A stretch of 64,000 nt of DNA from Citrobacter sp. (GCA_019415335.1 DXKH01000013.1:1-64000); one strand, 5' to 3'; counted from the first letter of the stretch, positions 29,079 to 39,169 are shown. The notes: generated from the sequence alone by a model not told the origin. A program made the numbers and translations.

Positions 29079-30132
29079 CACCCTGGCGCGTGTCTTCACG
29101 CCCCATGACAACATCGTCTATACGGCCAACGACTTTCGCCAGACCTTACGGATAGCCGTTGCCGGGACAATCGCGCTGAGCATTTCGACCTTTTACAACG
29201 TCCAGTACGGCGTGTTCTTCGTGGTGTATCCGCTGATGCTGATGTCGCTGGTGCCGGTATTTAACCGCCACGTGGCGCGGCAGTTTGTGTTCAGTGCGGC
29301 GGTAAACTGCATCGAAATGGTGCTGATTGTCGGTTATCTCTCGCAATGGCCGGTGATTATGACGCTGGTGGTGTTTGGCCTGTATGTGATGCGCTTTCGC
29401 TTTATGAGCAAGGGGCCGCTGTTTCTGCTGGGGTCGATGGGCGTGGTTTGCCAGAGTACGATGCTCAACTTTATGAGCTATCCCACCACTGACTGGCACA
29501 CGCTGATGTTTTCCAACATGGAGGCCTGCGTGATGGCAGTCGCGCTGAGCGCGCTGTTGCACTATCTGATCCCCGACGTGGAACCGCGTAAACCGCCGCC
29601 GCGTATTGAGAAGGATGACGCCCGCATTCGCCACGAATCGCTGCTTTCCGGAACCGTGGCGACGATGATTTTTGTCATTTTCCAGCTCTGCGATCTGAGC
29701 GATTCGCTGTCGGCGCTGATGGCGGGGATTTTGATTCTGTTTCCGATGCATTATCGCGGTGCGGTCCTGAGCTCGATCTGGCGCGTTGTCGGCGTGGTGC
29801 TGGCCTGTCTCTACATCCTGGTGGTGCAGTTACTTATTTATGATTTCAGTAATCACATGCTGCTGATGATGCCGCTGATCGGCCTCGGACTGGCTTTCAG
29901 CGCTCGCCTGCACGTAATGGAAAAAGTGGGCGCAGGCGTTGGCTTTGCCAGCATCACCACCATCGGCATTATGTTCGGCCAGAACCTGCACCCGGACAGC
30001 GACTTAGTATTCAGCGATCTGTATCGCATCACCTCGGTCACCGTCGCGCTGCTGGCAACGCTCACGATGGTGTTTCTGGTTCATCGGATACTGAACTGCT
30101 TTGCGGTGACACGGTTTGTGGTGGTGGAGTGA
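29068..30132 (+). CDS. DUF2955 inner-membrane efflux protein (AaeB/FUSC-like)
   Basis: 354-residue membrane protein with two blocks of hydrophobic helices (about 30-165 and 200-345) separated by a charged loop (RKPPPRIEKDDARIRHE). This plan resembles aromatic-acid efflux proteins and FUSC proteins and reads as DUF2955. The ATG at 29068 lies inside the end of the HlyD gene. Substrate unknown; aromatic acids are a reasonable guess from the AaeAB analogy and the MarR regulator. Confidence 0.85.
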   Translation: MSINTLARVFTPHDNIVYTANDFRQTLRIAVAGTIALSISTFYNVQYGVFFVVYPLMLMSLVPVFNRHVARQFVFSAAVNCIEMVLIVGYLSQWPVIMTLVVFGLYVMRFRFMSKGPLFLLGSMGVVCQSTMLNFMSYPTTDWHTLMFSNMEACVMAVALSALLHYLIPDVEPRKPPPRIEKDDARIRHESLLSGTVATMIFVIFQLCDLSDSLSALMAGILILFPMHYRGAVLSSIWRVVGVVLACLYILVVQLLIYDFSNHMLLMMPLIGLGLAFSARLHVMEKVGAGVGFASITTIGIMFGQNLHPDSDLVFSDLYRITSVTVALLATLTMVFLVHRILNCFAVTRFVVVE

Positions 30133-30143
30133 GGGAAAACTGG

Positions 30144-30170
30144 GCCGGATAAGTTGATGCTTTACCCGGC
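30144..30170. repeat. REP-like hairpin between convergent genes
   Basis: GCCGGATAA ... TTTACCCGGC is an imperfect stem resembling a repetitive extragenic palindrome. It lies between the convergent ends of the DUF2955 gene and hsdR and is a plausible bidirectional transcription end. Confidence 0.45.
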
Positions 30171-30181
30171 ATTTATCCTCA

Positions 30182-33100
30182 TTACGCAGGCAACGCCATT
30201 TTTCCTGTTACCATGTCAAACATCAAGCGGGCAAAGCCTTTTGCCCGTGACGGATCTGACAAATACTGCATCATAAATTCCTGCCGGGCTTCATCGCTGT
30301 CCATCACCGCATCGTCCACCGCGTTGAAAAAACCGCCCAGAATTGCCTGCTCGGGACTGTTATTCTTGATTTGTTTCATCACGGTTTCATTCTCAGTGAT
30401 TTTATTAAACACGGCCATCGCGCTGCTGAGCATATCGTTATCCGTCAGATGATCGGTGATAAACAGCTCATTCATACGCGACAGGATCTGCGACAGAAAT
30501 TCCTCTTTCTTGTCTTTCGGTTTTGCCGTGCCAACGTGGTTACTGGGATCGAGCGTATACTCTGCGGCATCTTCCTGTAATTTCAGATGCTGCTCGTGAA
30601 TTTTCGATAAACGGTAGCGGCTCATCTCCACGTTGCTGAGATCGATCTCGTCTTCCTCCAGCGGCTGTTCGTGCAGTAAAGGCCGAAGGTGGCGGGCAAA
30701 CAGGCTCAGTTTTTCCAGAGATTGATCATCGTATTCCACGATCTGCGACATAAACTCGTAAAAGCGTACAAAGCTTCCGAGATCCTTTTTGAAGATCTCC
30801 AGACGGTCTTTTTCCTGTTTGCAGGCTTTGAAGCTGTTTTCGGCGTTGGTGATCAGCACGACATCACCTGTTTTTTTCGTTCTTTCGAACATCCCTTTGG
30901 CGGTCAGCCAGGCGTCGATAGCGAGCGCATAGCGCTTTTGCCAGCGCTCGACGGCCGGGCGGCAGATATTACTGATGGCGGCATTGGATTTGTTTTTGGT
31001 AAAAAACGCGTCGCAAAACTGTTCCACTTCGTTCCACTGGAAAATCTGGCTGGCACGTAGTTTCTCAAACAGATCAAACACCTGTTGGGGATCGCTGACA
31101 TCGGTCAGTTCGGCGGTCTGATAATAAGGCTGAAAGGCATCCAGAATGTCCTGCGGTTCGTTATAAAAATCGAGCACAAAGGTGCCTGATTCTGCTTTGC
31201 CCGGATAGGTACGATTCAGACGCGAGAGGGTCTGTACGCACTCAACGCCGCCGAGGGCTTTATCAACATACATGGCGCACAGCTTAGGCTGGTCAAAACC
31301 GGTCTGGAACTTATTGGCCACCAGCATCACCTGGTAGTCATCGCTATCGAATGCTTTACGCATGTCCCGGCCTTTCAGCCCTGGATTCATGTTTATTTCT
31401 GTGAACTTCTGGTTCAGCAATGCTTCGCTGTTATGGTCGTTCTCCTGAAACTCGACTTCGCCGGAAAATGCCACCATGGCGCTGATTTTTACATAGCGGT
31501 TTTCGGCGATGTACTTATCAAACGCCAGCTTGTAGCGCACCGCCGCTTTGCGTGAACTGGTCACCACCATCGCTTTTGCCTGCCCACCGAGCAGGTTCAT
31601 CACATGCTTGCGAAAGTGTTCGACGATCACCTTCACCTTTTGCGACACGTTGTAATCGTGCAGTGTGACCCACTGATTCAACCTGACCTTTGCCCGATTA
31701 CTGTCCACTTCGCGGTCTTTATCTTCCAGCTTCTGCAGGAGTTGATACGCCACTTTATAGTTGGTGTAGTTTTTCAGCACATCGAGAATAAAGCCTTCCT
31801 CAATGGCCTGACGCATGGTGTATACATGGAATGCCGCCGGTTTGTTGGTTGCCGATGCCGGTTCCTCCGGGTGGGGGAGTCGGCCAAACAGCTCCAGCGT
31901 TTTGGCCTTCGGCGTGGCGGTGAATGCATAATAGTTCAGGTTGTCGCTGTTTCGGCGTGCGGCAATGGTGGCGTTGAGACTGTCTTCTGACGACAGCACC
32001 GTGTCGTCATCCCGCGCTTCGCTCATCAGCACTTCTTTTAGCTGTCGAGCCGTGGTGCCGCTTTGTGACGAGTGCGCTTCATCGGCAATCACTGCGTATT
32101 TACGTTGTTTCAGACAGACGCTGTTTTCGATCGCTTTCAGTAAGACCGAAAAGGTCTGAATAGTCACGATGATAATCGGCTGGGAATGCTCGAGCGCACT
32201 GGCTAATTTTTCAGATTTAGAACCGTCACCCTCTTTATTGTTGATTCGGCCCACCACGCCATCGGCATGTTCGAACTGATAGATGGTGTCCTGAAGCTGA
32301 TCGTCGAGCACCGTACGGTCGGTGACCACGATGACCGAGTGGAACAACTTCTCGCCGCGGGTATCGTACAAACGGGAAAGCTGATGCGCCGTCCAGGCAA
32401 TGGAGTTTGATTTACCTGAACCGGCACTGTGCTGAATCAGGTATTTGTTGCCGGTCCCCTCGATCGCCGCGGCCAGTAGCAGTTGGTTGACCACATCCCA
32501 CTGGTGATAGCGCGGGAAGATCAGGCTCTCTTTTTTGTACTTCTGCCCGTTCCAGTCCTCTTTCTCTTCAATTTGCAGATGCACAAAGCTGGCGAGGATT
32601 TTCAGCAGGTTATCTGGCAGCAGCACTTCATTCCACAGATAGTCGGTCGCATAGCGGCCTGCATCTTCCGGGATCTCATTGCCCGCGCCGCCTGCTTTGG
32701 TGCCTTTGTTGAACGGCAGAAAGACGGTGTCGTCGCCTGCGAGTCGGGTCGCCATATAGACGTCAAACTGGCTGACGGCGAAGTGCACCAATACCCCGCG
32801 CTTAAAAGTCAGCAGCGGCTCGGGCTTGTTGGTCGCCGGGTCTTTCGGCAGCCGGGTCTTCTTATACTGTATGATGGCGTTCTGTACTGCCTGCTTAAAC
32901 TCGGATTTCAGCTCCAGCGTGGCGACCGGCAGGCCGTTGATAAACAGCACCAAATCGATACGCCAGCGTTTCGCTTTCAGGTCATTTTCACCGGTCGCGC
33001 TGGCATACGGGCTGTAAACCAGTTCCGGCACAATACGGCAGAGATTCTGCCGATAGCGTGCGAGGGTGTCCGGGTTGAGAGTGTGTTCCGGCTTAAACTG

Positions 33101-33439
33101 GCAGAGAAAAAAACGGGCGTTGCGGATTTTCAGGCCGTGACGCAGTACGCCGAGCGTGCCCCAACTGCGCGACAGCACATCGGTGGCATTGATGTCGGCT
33201 TTTTTTAACTGGGCGACCAGCGCATCGAGGAAATGACGTTCGGTATCATTGGGATACACCTTCGCAAACTTTTCCCACTCCTGTGGCTGGGTGGTCTGCA
33301 CAAATTGCAGCGTATCCTGAACGTAGAGCGCGCGTTCGCGATCGTAGCCGTCACCTTTACCGACAATCCAGCCGTTAGCGACCATCTGGTGGATGATGTC
33401 GTTTTGCAGGTTAATTTCGCGGGTGATGTCGGGGGTCAT
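30182..33439 (-). CDS. hsdR: Type I restriction enzyme R subunit
   Basis: 1,085 residues. The N-terminal nuclease has the PD-(D/E)XK pattern RIDLVLFINGLPVATLELKS (about residues 157-176). The SF2 translocase follows, with Walker A QHSAGSGKS (about 335-344), DEAH box VIADEAHSS (about 447-455), TATP motif (YAFTATPKAK), and QTGFDQP plus LSRLNRTYPGK in the second RecA lobe. The helical C-terminus should dock to the methylase. It cleaves unmodified DNA after ATP-driven translocation. Its start overlaps hsdS by 4 nt (ATGA). Its length fits the roughly 1,000-1,100-residue class and differs from the longer EcoKI HsdR of K-12, so the island content differs from K-12. Confidence 0.95.
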   Translation of the reverse strand: MTPDITREINLQNDIIHQMVANGWIVGKGDGYDRERALYVQDTLQFVQTTQPQEWEKFAKVYPNDTERHFLDALVAQLKKADINATDVLSRSWGTLGVLRHGLKIRNARFFLCQFKPEHTLNPDTLARYRQNLCRIVPELVYSPYASATGENDLKAKRWRIDLVLFINGLPVATLELKSEFKQAVQNAIIQYKKTRLPKDPATNKPEPLLTFKRGVLVHFAVSQFDVYMATRLAGDDTVFLPFNKGTKAGGAGNEIPEDAGRYATDYLWNEVLLPDNLLKILASFVHLQIEEKEDWNGQKYKKESLIFPRYHQWDVVNQLLLAAAIEGTGNKYLIQHSAGSGKSNSIAWTAHQLSRLYDTRGEKLFHSVIVVTDRTVLDDQLQDTIYQFEHADGVVGRINNKEGDGSKSEKLASALEHSQPIIIVTIQTFSVLLKAIENSVCLKQRKYAVIADEAHSSQSGTTARQLKEVLMSEARDDDTVLSSEDSLNATIAARRNSDNLNYYAFTATPKAKTLELFGRLPHPEEPASATNKPAAFHVYTMRQAIEEGFILDVLKNYTNYKVAYQLLQKLEDKDREVDSNRAKVRLNQWVTLHDYNVSQKVKVIVEHFRKHVMNLLGGQAKAMVVTSSRKAAVRYKLAFDKYIAENRYVKISAMVAFSGEVEFQENDHNSEALLNQKFTEINMNPGLKGRDMRKAFDSDDYQVMLVANKFQTGFDQPKLCAMYVDKALGGVECVQTLSRLNRTYPGKAESGTFVLDFYNEPQDILDAFQPYYQTAELTDVSDPQQVFDLFEKLRASQIFQWNEVEQFCDAFFTKNKSNAAISNICRPAVERWQKRYALAIDAWLTAKGMFERTKKTGDVVLITNAENSFKACKQEKDRLEIFKKDLGSFVRFYEFMSQIVEYDDQSLEKLSLFARHLRPLLHEQPLEEDEIDLSNVEMSRYRLSKIHEQHLKLQEDAAEYTLDPSNHVGTAKPKDKKEEFLSQILSRMNELFITDHLTDNDMLSSAMAVFNKITENETVMKQIKNNSPEQAILGGFFNAVDDAVMDSDEARQEFMMQYLSDPSRAKGFARLMFDMVTGKMALPA

Positions 33440-34809
33440 ACGGCAACCTCCGCTTCAACTATGGTTTGCTCGTTGGGGGCGTGCCAGTTGCGGACGTCGA
33501 TTTTGCCAGTCACGGCGGCGGAGATAAGGGCGGTGCGGCGTTCCTGGAGGAGAACGATTTGCAGGAGTTGTTTATCGATTAGGGTATCGATTTTTGTGGT
33601 ATGCATGCGCAGAAAATCAACAATCTTAATTTGTTCTTCTAAAATTGGGCATGGATATAATATTTCATTAAAAGCTTCTGTGGGTAAGCGCCATCTTCCT
33701 AGATGAGCACTACCTTGACCCAAATGAAAAAATAATTTCTGATGGTAGCCATTTTGTAAAAGATACAGAAAATAGTAGCTATAAAAAGCTTCATTATTTA
33801 TAATGAAAAAGACTCTGTAATCTGGACTTGTTACACCATCAAATGAAGAAATATCAATGTATCCTGTTAATAAATCCATGTGATTCATTGCAAAGTCACC
33901 AGGAAGAACCCTTTGATACTTTGAGTAATCCATAGATAATTGTCCTTCATTATTGGTTATATCTTTTATCTTAATACCTTTTTGAGTTACTGATAAAACA
34001 TCGTATCCAATTTTCCCAGCTATACACTTTTTTATTCTGAATATATATTTTAATCGGAGGGTCGACCAATGCTGCGGTACTTTTCCCAACCACTCAACAC
34101 CAGAATCCTTCATCTGTACATCAGGATGTAGTCCTTTGGTCACCGCATGGCTAATCACTGCCTGACGTTTTTCTTTTAACAGTTCAATAAGTTGTTGTTG
34201 TTTCTCGATTAGATTATCGATTTTTGCGGTTTCGTGATCGAGGAAAGCAGCAATTTTTTCCTGTTCATCATCAGTAGGGAGCCAAACTGAAAGACCTCGT
34301 AAAATAGCTTGCGTGATACTGAATACTTTAACACCTTTAACCGCATATCTGACTTGACTACGTAATTCCTTACTATCCAGAAGATAGGCATAGAATCGCC
34401 AGTTTTTTCTGTTAGATGGTTTGGCAATAATCGTGTGATAACCGGCGAAAACAATATCATCACTGATTAGTTGCGAGAAATTACCCGAGCCGTCAACATC
34501 TTCTGATGTATCTGCAAAAATAATATCTCCTTTTAAAAGCAATGAGTCTGAGTTATCTTTCAGATGTTTTTTATCGACGCATTTTAATAAATTAATTTTC
34601 GGGGATATTTCAAAGCCATATTTTGAGTGAATTTCTCCATAATTAATACAGGGAATACCCTCGTCTTGAAGGTTCTCTTTGGTAATTGTCAAGCCTTTAC
34701 CGAAGGTAAATAGGTAGCGAAGTTTGTTGGTTCTCCAGTGAGCAGGTATCTCCCCCAACCACTCTACCCCAGAATCCTTATACTCTGGATATGCCTTATA
34801 TGTAGCCAT
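33436..34809 (-). CDS. hsdS: Type I restriction-modification specificity subunit
   Basis: 457 residues with two target recognition domains. Each begins with a conserved SGVEWLG.(I/V)P.HW block (residues about 12-25 and about 232-245) and ends in a helical spacer (IDNLIEKQQQLIELLKEKRQ and IDTLIDKQLLQIVLLQERR). The recognition domains (nt about 34230-34730 and 33640-34050) are strikingly AT-rich compared with the spacers and with hsdM and hsdR. That fits horizontal exchange of target recognition domains. It overlaps hsdM by 1 nt and hsdR by 4 nt. The target sequence cannot be read from the gene. Confidence 0.95.
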   Translation of the reverse strand: MATYKAYPEYKDSGVEWLGEIPAHWRTNKLRYLFTFGKGLTITKENLQDEGIPCINYGEIHSKYGFEISPKINLLKCVDKKHLKDNSDSLLLKGDIIFADTSEDVDGSGNFSQLISDDIVFAGYHTIIAKPSNRKNWRFYAYLLDSKELRSQVRYAVKGVKVFSITQAILRGLSVWLPTDDEQEKIAAFLDHETAKIDNLIEKQQQLIELLKEKRQAVISHAVTKGLHPDVQMKDSGVEWLGKVPQHWSTLRLKYIFRIKKCIAGKIGYDVLSVTQKGIKIKDITNNEGQLSMDYSKYQRVLPGDFAMNHMDLLTGYIDISSFDGVTSPDYRVFFIINNEAFYSYYFLYLLQNGYHQKLFFHLGQGSAHLGRWRLPTEAFNEILYPCPILEEQIKIVDFLRMHTTKIDTLIDKQLLQIVLLQERRTALISAAVTGKIDVRNWHAPNEQTIVEAEVAV

Positions 34810-37154
34810 CAGGAGTGTACCTCCCGCAGCAGTTGCATAATCTCAGCGCTTACCGCATCCAGATCGGCATCGATCTCCTCCAGCGTTCGCGGCGGCGTAT
34901 ACACATAGAAATGACGGTTAAACGGGATCTCATAGCCGACAATGCCGATCTCGCCGTCGATGGCGTCACGCTTATCGGCGTTGATCCATGCATCCGCCAC
35001 GTGCGGCAACACTTCCGCTTTAACGTAATTCTCGATCAGGTCGCTGGTTGAAATGGCGGGATTGAGCGGCACGTTTTCGTTATCACGCAGATCGCCGTCC
35101 TGCTCAAATTCGACCACCTGCCCGCGATAGGCAAACGCGCCGTACAACGGCTGGGCGTCTTCTTTTAATACCTTCTTCACCACCGGCGCGGCGTCCGGGT
35201 TTTTGCGTGTTACGGCGTCAATAAACTGCTTATTCTCTTTGGCATCCAGCCTCACGCCAGCGGTTTTAAGCGCGCTTTTGAAGTCAGTCTGGAACTGATT
35301 AAAGTCATCGCTGATGCCGGACATACCGCCAGGCTTGTCGCCAAACGCGGCCTGAATATGCCGGGCCTTTTCCATTAATTCGCGCTGTGCCCGCCACAGT
35401 TTGCTGTCGAGCAGATCTTTGATTTGCTTCTCTTTCAGCTCGGCAAACTCGGTTTTGATAAGCGCGCGGGCTTCTGCTTCCAGCGCAGAAAAATCGCCGT
35501 AGTTATCCGCATGCCAGTGGGCGGCAAAGGCGTCAAACAAGCATTCCATCGGCGAGTTGAAGGGTTTTGGGGCAAAGCGTAGCGTGGCAATGGCGTCATC
35601 GGTAATCTGTGCCGACAGGCGCAGCGGACGCTCGATGGTCAGGCGGCGATAACCGAAGTCGGTACTGCGAAAGAGTTTGCTGGCGAAGGTTTTCGGCGCT
35701 TCGCTTTTTACCGTTGCAGACTGACGGCCACGGCTGGATTTTTGCTCCGGCGCTTTCTCCAGACCCAACGCTTCCAGCGTGGTGGCATCGATGGCCTCAA
35801 CATCACCAAAGGTACGGGTGAGCAGACGGATATGTTCGTCTTCCATCCGATTACGCTTTGAGCCCAGCGACTTGCGCATTTTTCCGCACAGGTTGCTGCC
35901 ATCAATAAGCTGGACTTTGCCTTTGCGCTCAGGCGCTTTGTTGTTGCTGAGGATCCAGATGTAGGTGGCGATGCCGGTGTTGTAAAACATCTCTGTTGGC
36001 AGGGCGATAATGCCTTCCAGCAGATCGGTTTCCAGGATATAGCGACGGATCTCGCTTTCCCCGCTACCTGCGCCGCCGGTAAACAGCGGCGAGCCGTTGA
36101 GGATGATGCCGATGCGCCCGCCGCCGCTTTTCGCGTCGCGCAGTTTACTGATCAGGTGCAGCAGAAACAGCAATGAGCCGTCAGAGACGCGGGGTAACCC
36201 TGGGCCGAAACGCCCATCGAACCCTTTTTGCTGATGCTCGCTATTGATCTCGCCTTCGATCTTCTTCCAGTCCACGCCAAACGGCGGGTTAGAGAGCATG
36301 TAGTCAAACTTCTCACTGGATAACTGATCGTTTGAGAGGGTATTGCCGAGCTTGATGCGACTGACATCCTGACCTTTGATCAGCATGTCTGCCTTACAGA
36401 TGGCCCAGGATTCTGGATTGAGTTCCTGCCCATAGGCGCGCATCACCGCGTTGGGGTTCAGTTCGTGCAGGTATTCCATTCCGGACGAGAGAAAGCCGCC
36501 GGTGCCCGCAGTGGGGTCGTAAAGCGTGCGAATGATCCCGTCTTTCGTCAGCACATCGTCATCGCCGATAAAGACGAGAGAGGTGGTCAGACGCACGATA
36601 TCGCGCGGGGTGAAATGTTCACCGGCGGTTTCGTTGGAACCTTCCGCGAATCGGCGAATGAGTTCTTCGAAGATCAGGCCCATTTCATGATTAGAAATGG
36701 CCTGTGGGCTTAAGTCGGTGGTTGCGAACTTCTGCACCACTTTATACAACAGATTAGCCTCTTCCAGTTGGCCGACAAACTCGCTGAATTTGAAGTGTTC
36801 GAAAATCTCACGGGCATCGGTGGAGAACGATTGCACGTATTTCTCCAGGTTAGCCTTGATACCGTTTTGCCCCATCTTGCTGAGATCCATGGGTGAGGCA
36901 TTGAAGAAGGTGAGCCCGTTTGCCGCACGCAGGATCATTTTTTCCTGCGCCTCTTCCGGCAGGTTCATCGCGTAGACCTTATGCGCCTGCTCGAGTACGG
37001 CCGTTTTGCTGTTTTCGAGTACGCATTCAAGGCGACGAAGGAGAGTAAAGGGGAGGATGATGCGACCGTACTGAGACTGCTTGAAATCACCGCGCAGTAA
37101 ATCGGCGACAGACCACAGGAAAGCGGCTGTCTGGGAGAAGTTGCCGGATGTCAT
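34809..37154 (-). CDS. hsdM: Type I restriction-modification methyltransferase subunit with long C-terminal extension
   Basis: 781 residues. The N-terminal HsdM helical domain ([20 protein letters not shown]) is followed by the methylase core: SAM motif [11 protein letters not shown] (about residues 210-220) and catalytic NPPFGV (about 287-292), giving N6-adenine methylation. Classical HsdM proteins have about 500-530 residues. Here about 250 extra residues follow the catalytic core (from about residue 500). They contain a charged helical region ([20 protein letters not shown]) and a C-terminal [15 protein letters not shown] segment. It is the first gene of the hsdM-hsdS-hsdR operon. Confidence 0.94.
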   Translation of the reverse strand: MTSGNFSQTAAFLWSVADLLRGDFKQSQYGRIILPFTLLRRLECVLENSKTAVLEQAHKVYAMNLPEEAQEKMILRAANGLTFFNASPMDLSKMGQNGIKANLEKYVQSFSTDAREIFEHFKFSEFVGQLEEANLLYKVVQKFATTDLSPQAISNHEMGLIFEELIRRFAEGSNETAGEHFTPRDIVRLTTSLVFIGDDDVLTKDGIIRTLYDPTAGTGGFLSSGMEYLHELNPNAVMRAYGQELNPESWAICKADMLIKGQDVSRIKLGNTLSNDQLSSEKFDYMLSNPPFGVDWKKIEGEINSEHQQKGFDGRFGPGLPRVSDGSLLFLLHLISKLRDAKSGGGRIGIILNGSPLFTGGAGSGESEIRRYILETDLLEGIIALPTEMFYNTGIATYIWILSNNKAPERKGKVQLIDGSNLCGKMRKSLGSKRNRMEDEHIRLLTRTFGDVEAIDATTLEALGLEKAPEQKSSRGRQSATVKSEAPKTFASKLFRSTDFGYRRLTIERPLRLSAQITDDAIATLRFAPKPFNSPMECLFDAFAAHWHADNYGDFSALEAEARALIKTEFAELKEKQIKDLLDSKLWRAQRELMEKARHIQAAFGDKPGGMSGISDDFNQFQTDFKSALKTAGVRLDAKENKQFIDAVTRKNPDAAPVVKKVLKEDAQPLYGAFAYRGQVVEFEQDGDLRDNENVPLNPAISTSDLIENYVKAEVLPHVADAWINADKRDAIDGEIGIVGYEIPFNRHFYVYTPPRTLEEIDADLDAVSAEIMQLLREVHS

Positions 37155-37508
37155 AAATGCGCTCCTTGCCTGATAAATAGTCTTTATTTTCTTATGGGTA
37201 TTGGCCGCCTATTCTAAGCTCAAATTTGAATGTAAGCTGATCATTTTATTGATAAATATTAATAATTTATATCAATGCATATTGGTGAAATATTGGTTTG
37301 ATTCATAAATTAAATGTGAGTAAACGTCACTGTATTAGCGATTCATTTTTCTGGTCGCGCAGGGATGTACTGGAGTAGGGAAGTTTGATTACCCGCAAAC
37401 CAATGCAGGCAATGAATTGCGCAAAATGTGATGCTTTTTCCAACAGTGCCGTTATACTCGTAGGATAATTGTCTATACTTTTTTGTATATACAATCAGGA
37501 AGCGTGAT
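37155..37508. other. Divergent AT-rich promoter region between hsdM and brnT
   Basis: 354 nt with no gene. The hsdM-proximal half is very AT-rich (37200-37320). The right end carries the brnTA promoter and the inverted repeat described separately. Both transcription units read outward from here. Confidence 0.6.
37468..37495. promoter_or_regulatory. Inverted repeat, candidate BrnA operator
   Basis: ATTGTCTATAC-N6-GTATATACAAT is an 11-bp dyad with one mismatch, ending 13 nt before the brnT start and overlapping TATA-like boxes. BrnA-type antitoxins are known to repress their own operons, so this is the obvious operator candidate. Confidence 0.5.
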
Positions 37509-37796
37509 ATGCCAACGGAGTTTGAATGGGATGCAAACAAGGCAAAAAGCAACGTCGGTAAACATGGTGTCCGTTTTGAAGATGCGATTCTGGTATTTGA
37601 CGATCCACGACATCTGTCACGACAGGATCGCATAGAGAACGGGGAATATCGCTGGCAAACCCTTGGTCTCGTTTATGGCATCGTGGTCATTCTGGTTGCT
37701 CACAGCATTCGGTTTGAAAGCGGTATTGAAGTCATTCGCATCATCAGCGCCCGAAAGGCGGATCGTAAAGAGAGGAATCGTTATGAGCATGGTTAA
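37509..37796 (+). CDS. brnT: BrnT-family ribonuclease toxin
   Basis: 95 residues with the BrnT start FEWDANKAKSNVGKHGVRFE, a mid-region with alternating hydrophobic strands (YGIVVILVAHSI), and the conserved end VIRIISARKADRKERNRYE. The family has a RelE-like RNase fold that stops translation. The start follows CAGGAAG. The antitoxin gene overlaps by 14 nt. It lies next to the type I R-M operon. Confidence 0.9.
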   Translation: MPTEFEWDANKAKSNVGKHGVRFEDAILVFDDPRHLSRQDRIENGEYRWQTLGLVYGIVVILVAHSIRFESGIEVIRIISARKADRKERNRYEHG

Positions 37797-38085
37797 ACAT
37801 AAACGCGGCACGCAATCCGCGCTCAGTGCTCAGCATGAGGCTGAACTCAGGGCGCTGTCGAAGCAATCAGATGATGAAATTGATTACAGCGATATCCCCT
37901 CTTCGGCGGATGAACAATGGTCTGAAGCGGTACGCGGTAAGTTTTATCGCCCGTTAAAAACCCAGGCGTCCGTACGTATTGACGCTGATGTGATGGAATG
38001 GCTGAAGCGTCCGGGAAAAGGGTATCAGACCCGGCTTAACGCGATTTTGCGGGAAGCAATGCTGCGGGAACAAAACAAGAAATAG
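37783..38085 (+). CDS. brnA: BrnA-family antitoxin
   Basis: 100 residues. An acidic, probably flexible N-terminal half (SDDEIDYSDIPSS) is followed by a C-terminal ribbon-helix-helix domain (QASVRIDADVMEWLKRPGKG, then YQTRLNAILREAMLRE). It neutralises BrnT and represses the operon in known systems. The start at 37783 lies inside the end of brnT (ATG after GAGAGGAATCGTT). The frame is also open further upstream, but that start would lie deep within brnT. Confidence 0.9.
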   Translation: MSMVKHKRGTQSALSAQHEAELRALSKQSDDEIDYSDIPSSADEQWSEAVRGKFYRPLKTQASVRIDADVMEWLKRPGKGYQTRLNAILREAMLREQNKK

Positions 38086-38098
38086 CCTGAGTGTGGCT

Positions 38099-38190
38099 GC
38101 CGGATGGCGGCTACGCCTTATCCGGTCTGGGGGAGTAGGTTTATGCCTGGGAAGGGAATCGTAGGCCCGATAAGCGAAGCGCCATCGGGC
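38099..38190. repeat. BIME: two inverted REP sequences
   Basis: One REP (GCCGGATGGCGGCTACGCCT and continuing to 38125) is followed by a second in inverse orientation (38161-38190, GTAGGCCCGATAAGCGAAGC onward). This is the usual enterobacterial paired arrangement. It lies between the convergent ends of brnA and yjiA. Confidence 0.78.
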
Positions 38191-38197
38191 ACGGGAA

Positions 38198-39157
38198 TCA
38201 CGACTTCTTCAGCCCCGCAAAGGCGGCTCTGATTTCATCTTCCGGCAACTGAATGCCGATAAACACCAGCGTGCTGTGCGGTTGTTCGTCGCCCCACGGG
38301 CGGTCCCAGTCGGCGCTGTAGAGGCGTTGTACACCCTGGAACAGCAACCGGTTCGGTTCGCCTTCAATCCACAGCATCCCTTTGTAACGCAGCAGTTTTT
38401 CTGCCGACTCCAGCAGCAGGTTCTCCATCACGCGGGAGACATCGCCGATATCCACCGGGTAATCCAGTTCCACCACAATGGAAGAGATATCGTTCTGCTT
38501 GTCGGCAATGAAGTGGAAGCGCGGTTTGGCGCTGACGACGTTCTCTTCCAGCATAAAACCGTTGGTGTCGAACAGCTGGGAGAGATCGATATCACCATGA
38601 GTCACGGTATAAACCGGGGCGCGGGCGTTGATGCGCGCTAAGCGTTCACGCAGCTTTTCGCTTCCGCCTGCAACGTCGGTTTTGGTCAACAGGATGCGAT
38701 CGGCATAGCCGACCTGCGACTGGGCGATGGTGAACTGGTTCATTTGATCGTCGGCATGGACCGCATCGACCAGTGCAATAACACCATCTAACAGATAACG
38801 CTGGCAAATGACTTCATGGGAGAAAAAGGTCTGAATAATCGGGCCGGGGTCGGCCATGCCGGTGCACTCAATCACCAGACGATCGAAGTTGATGTTACCT
38901 TTATCGAGGTTGTCGAGCAGGTCTAACAGCGCGTCCTCCAGCTCGTTGGAACGCGTACAGCAAATACAGCCGTTGGTCAGGGTTTTGATCTGCGTGGCGC
39001 GATCGCCAATCAGCTGATCGTCCACGGACACTTCGCCGAATTCGTTTTCGATAACGGCAATCTTGTAGCCGTGTTCTTCGTTGAGGATATGGCGCAGCAG
39101 GGTCGTTTTACCTGCGCCAAGAAAACCGGTGAGTAGGGTGACTGCAATCGGGGTCAT
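38198..39157 (-). CDS. yjiA: G3E-family GTPase / metal chaperone YjiA
   Basis: 319 residues matching E. coli YjiA. P-loop LLTGFLGAGKTTLLR (residues about 8-22), metal-binding CxCC motif in TNGCICCTRS (about 62-71), Walker B-like IECTGMADPG, and guanine specificity LLTKTDVAG. A C-terminal CobW-type domain follows from about 210. The family couples GTP hydrolysis to metal delivery, and YjiA itself binds transition metals. It lies 12 nt downstream of yjiX, in the btsT-yjiX-yjiA operon. Confidence 0.94.
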   Translation of the reverse strand: MTPIAVTLLTGFLGAGKTTLLRHILNEEHGYKIAVIENEFGEVSVDDQLIGDRATQIKTLTNGCICCTRSNELEDALLDLLDNLDKGNINFDRLVIECTGMADPGPIIQTFFSHEVICQRYLLDGVIALVDAVHADDQMNQFTIAQSQVGYADRILLTKTDVAGGSEKLRERLARINARAPVYTVTHGDIDLSQLFDTNGFMLEENVVSAKPRFHFIADKQNDISSIVVELDYPVDIGDVSRVMENLLLESAEKLLRYKGMLWIEGEPNRLLFQGVQRLYSADWDRPWGDEQPHSTLVFIGIQLPEDEIRAAFAGLKKS

Positions 39158-39169
39158 TCACTTCTCCTT

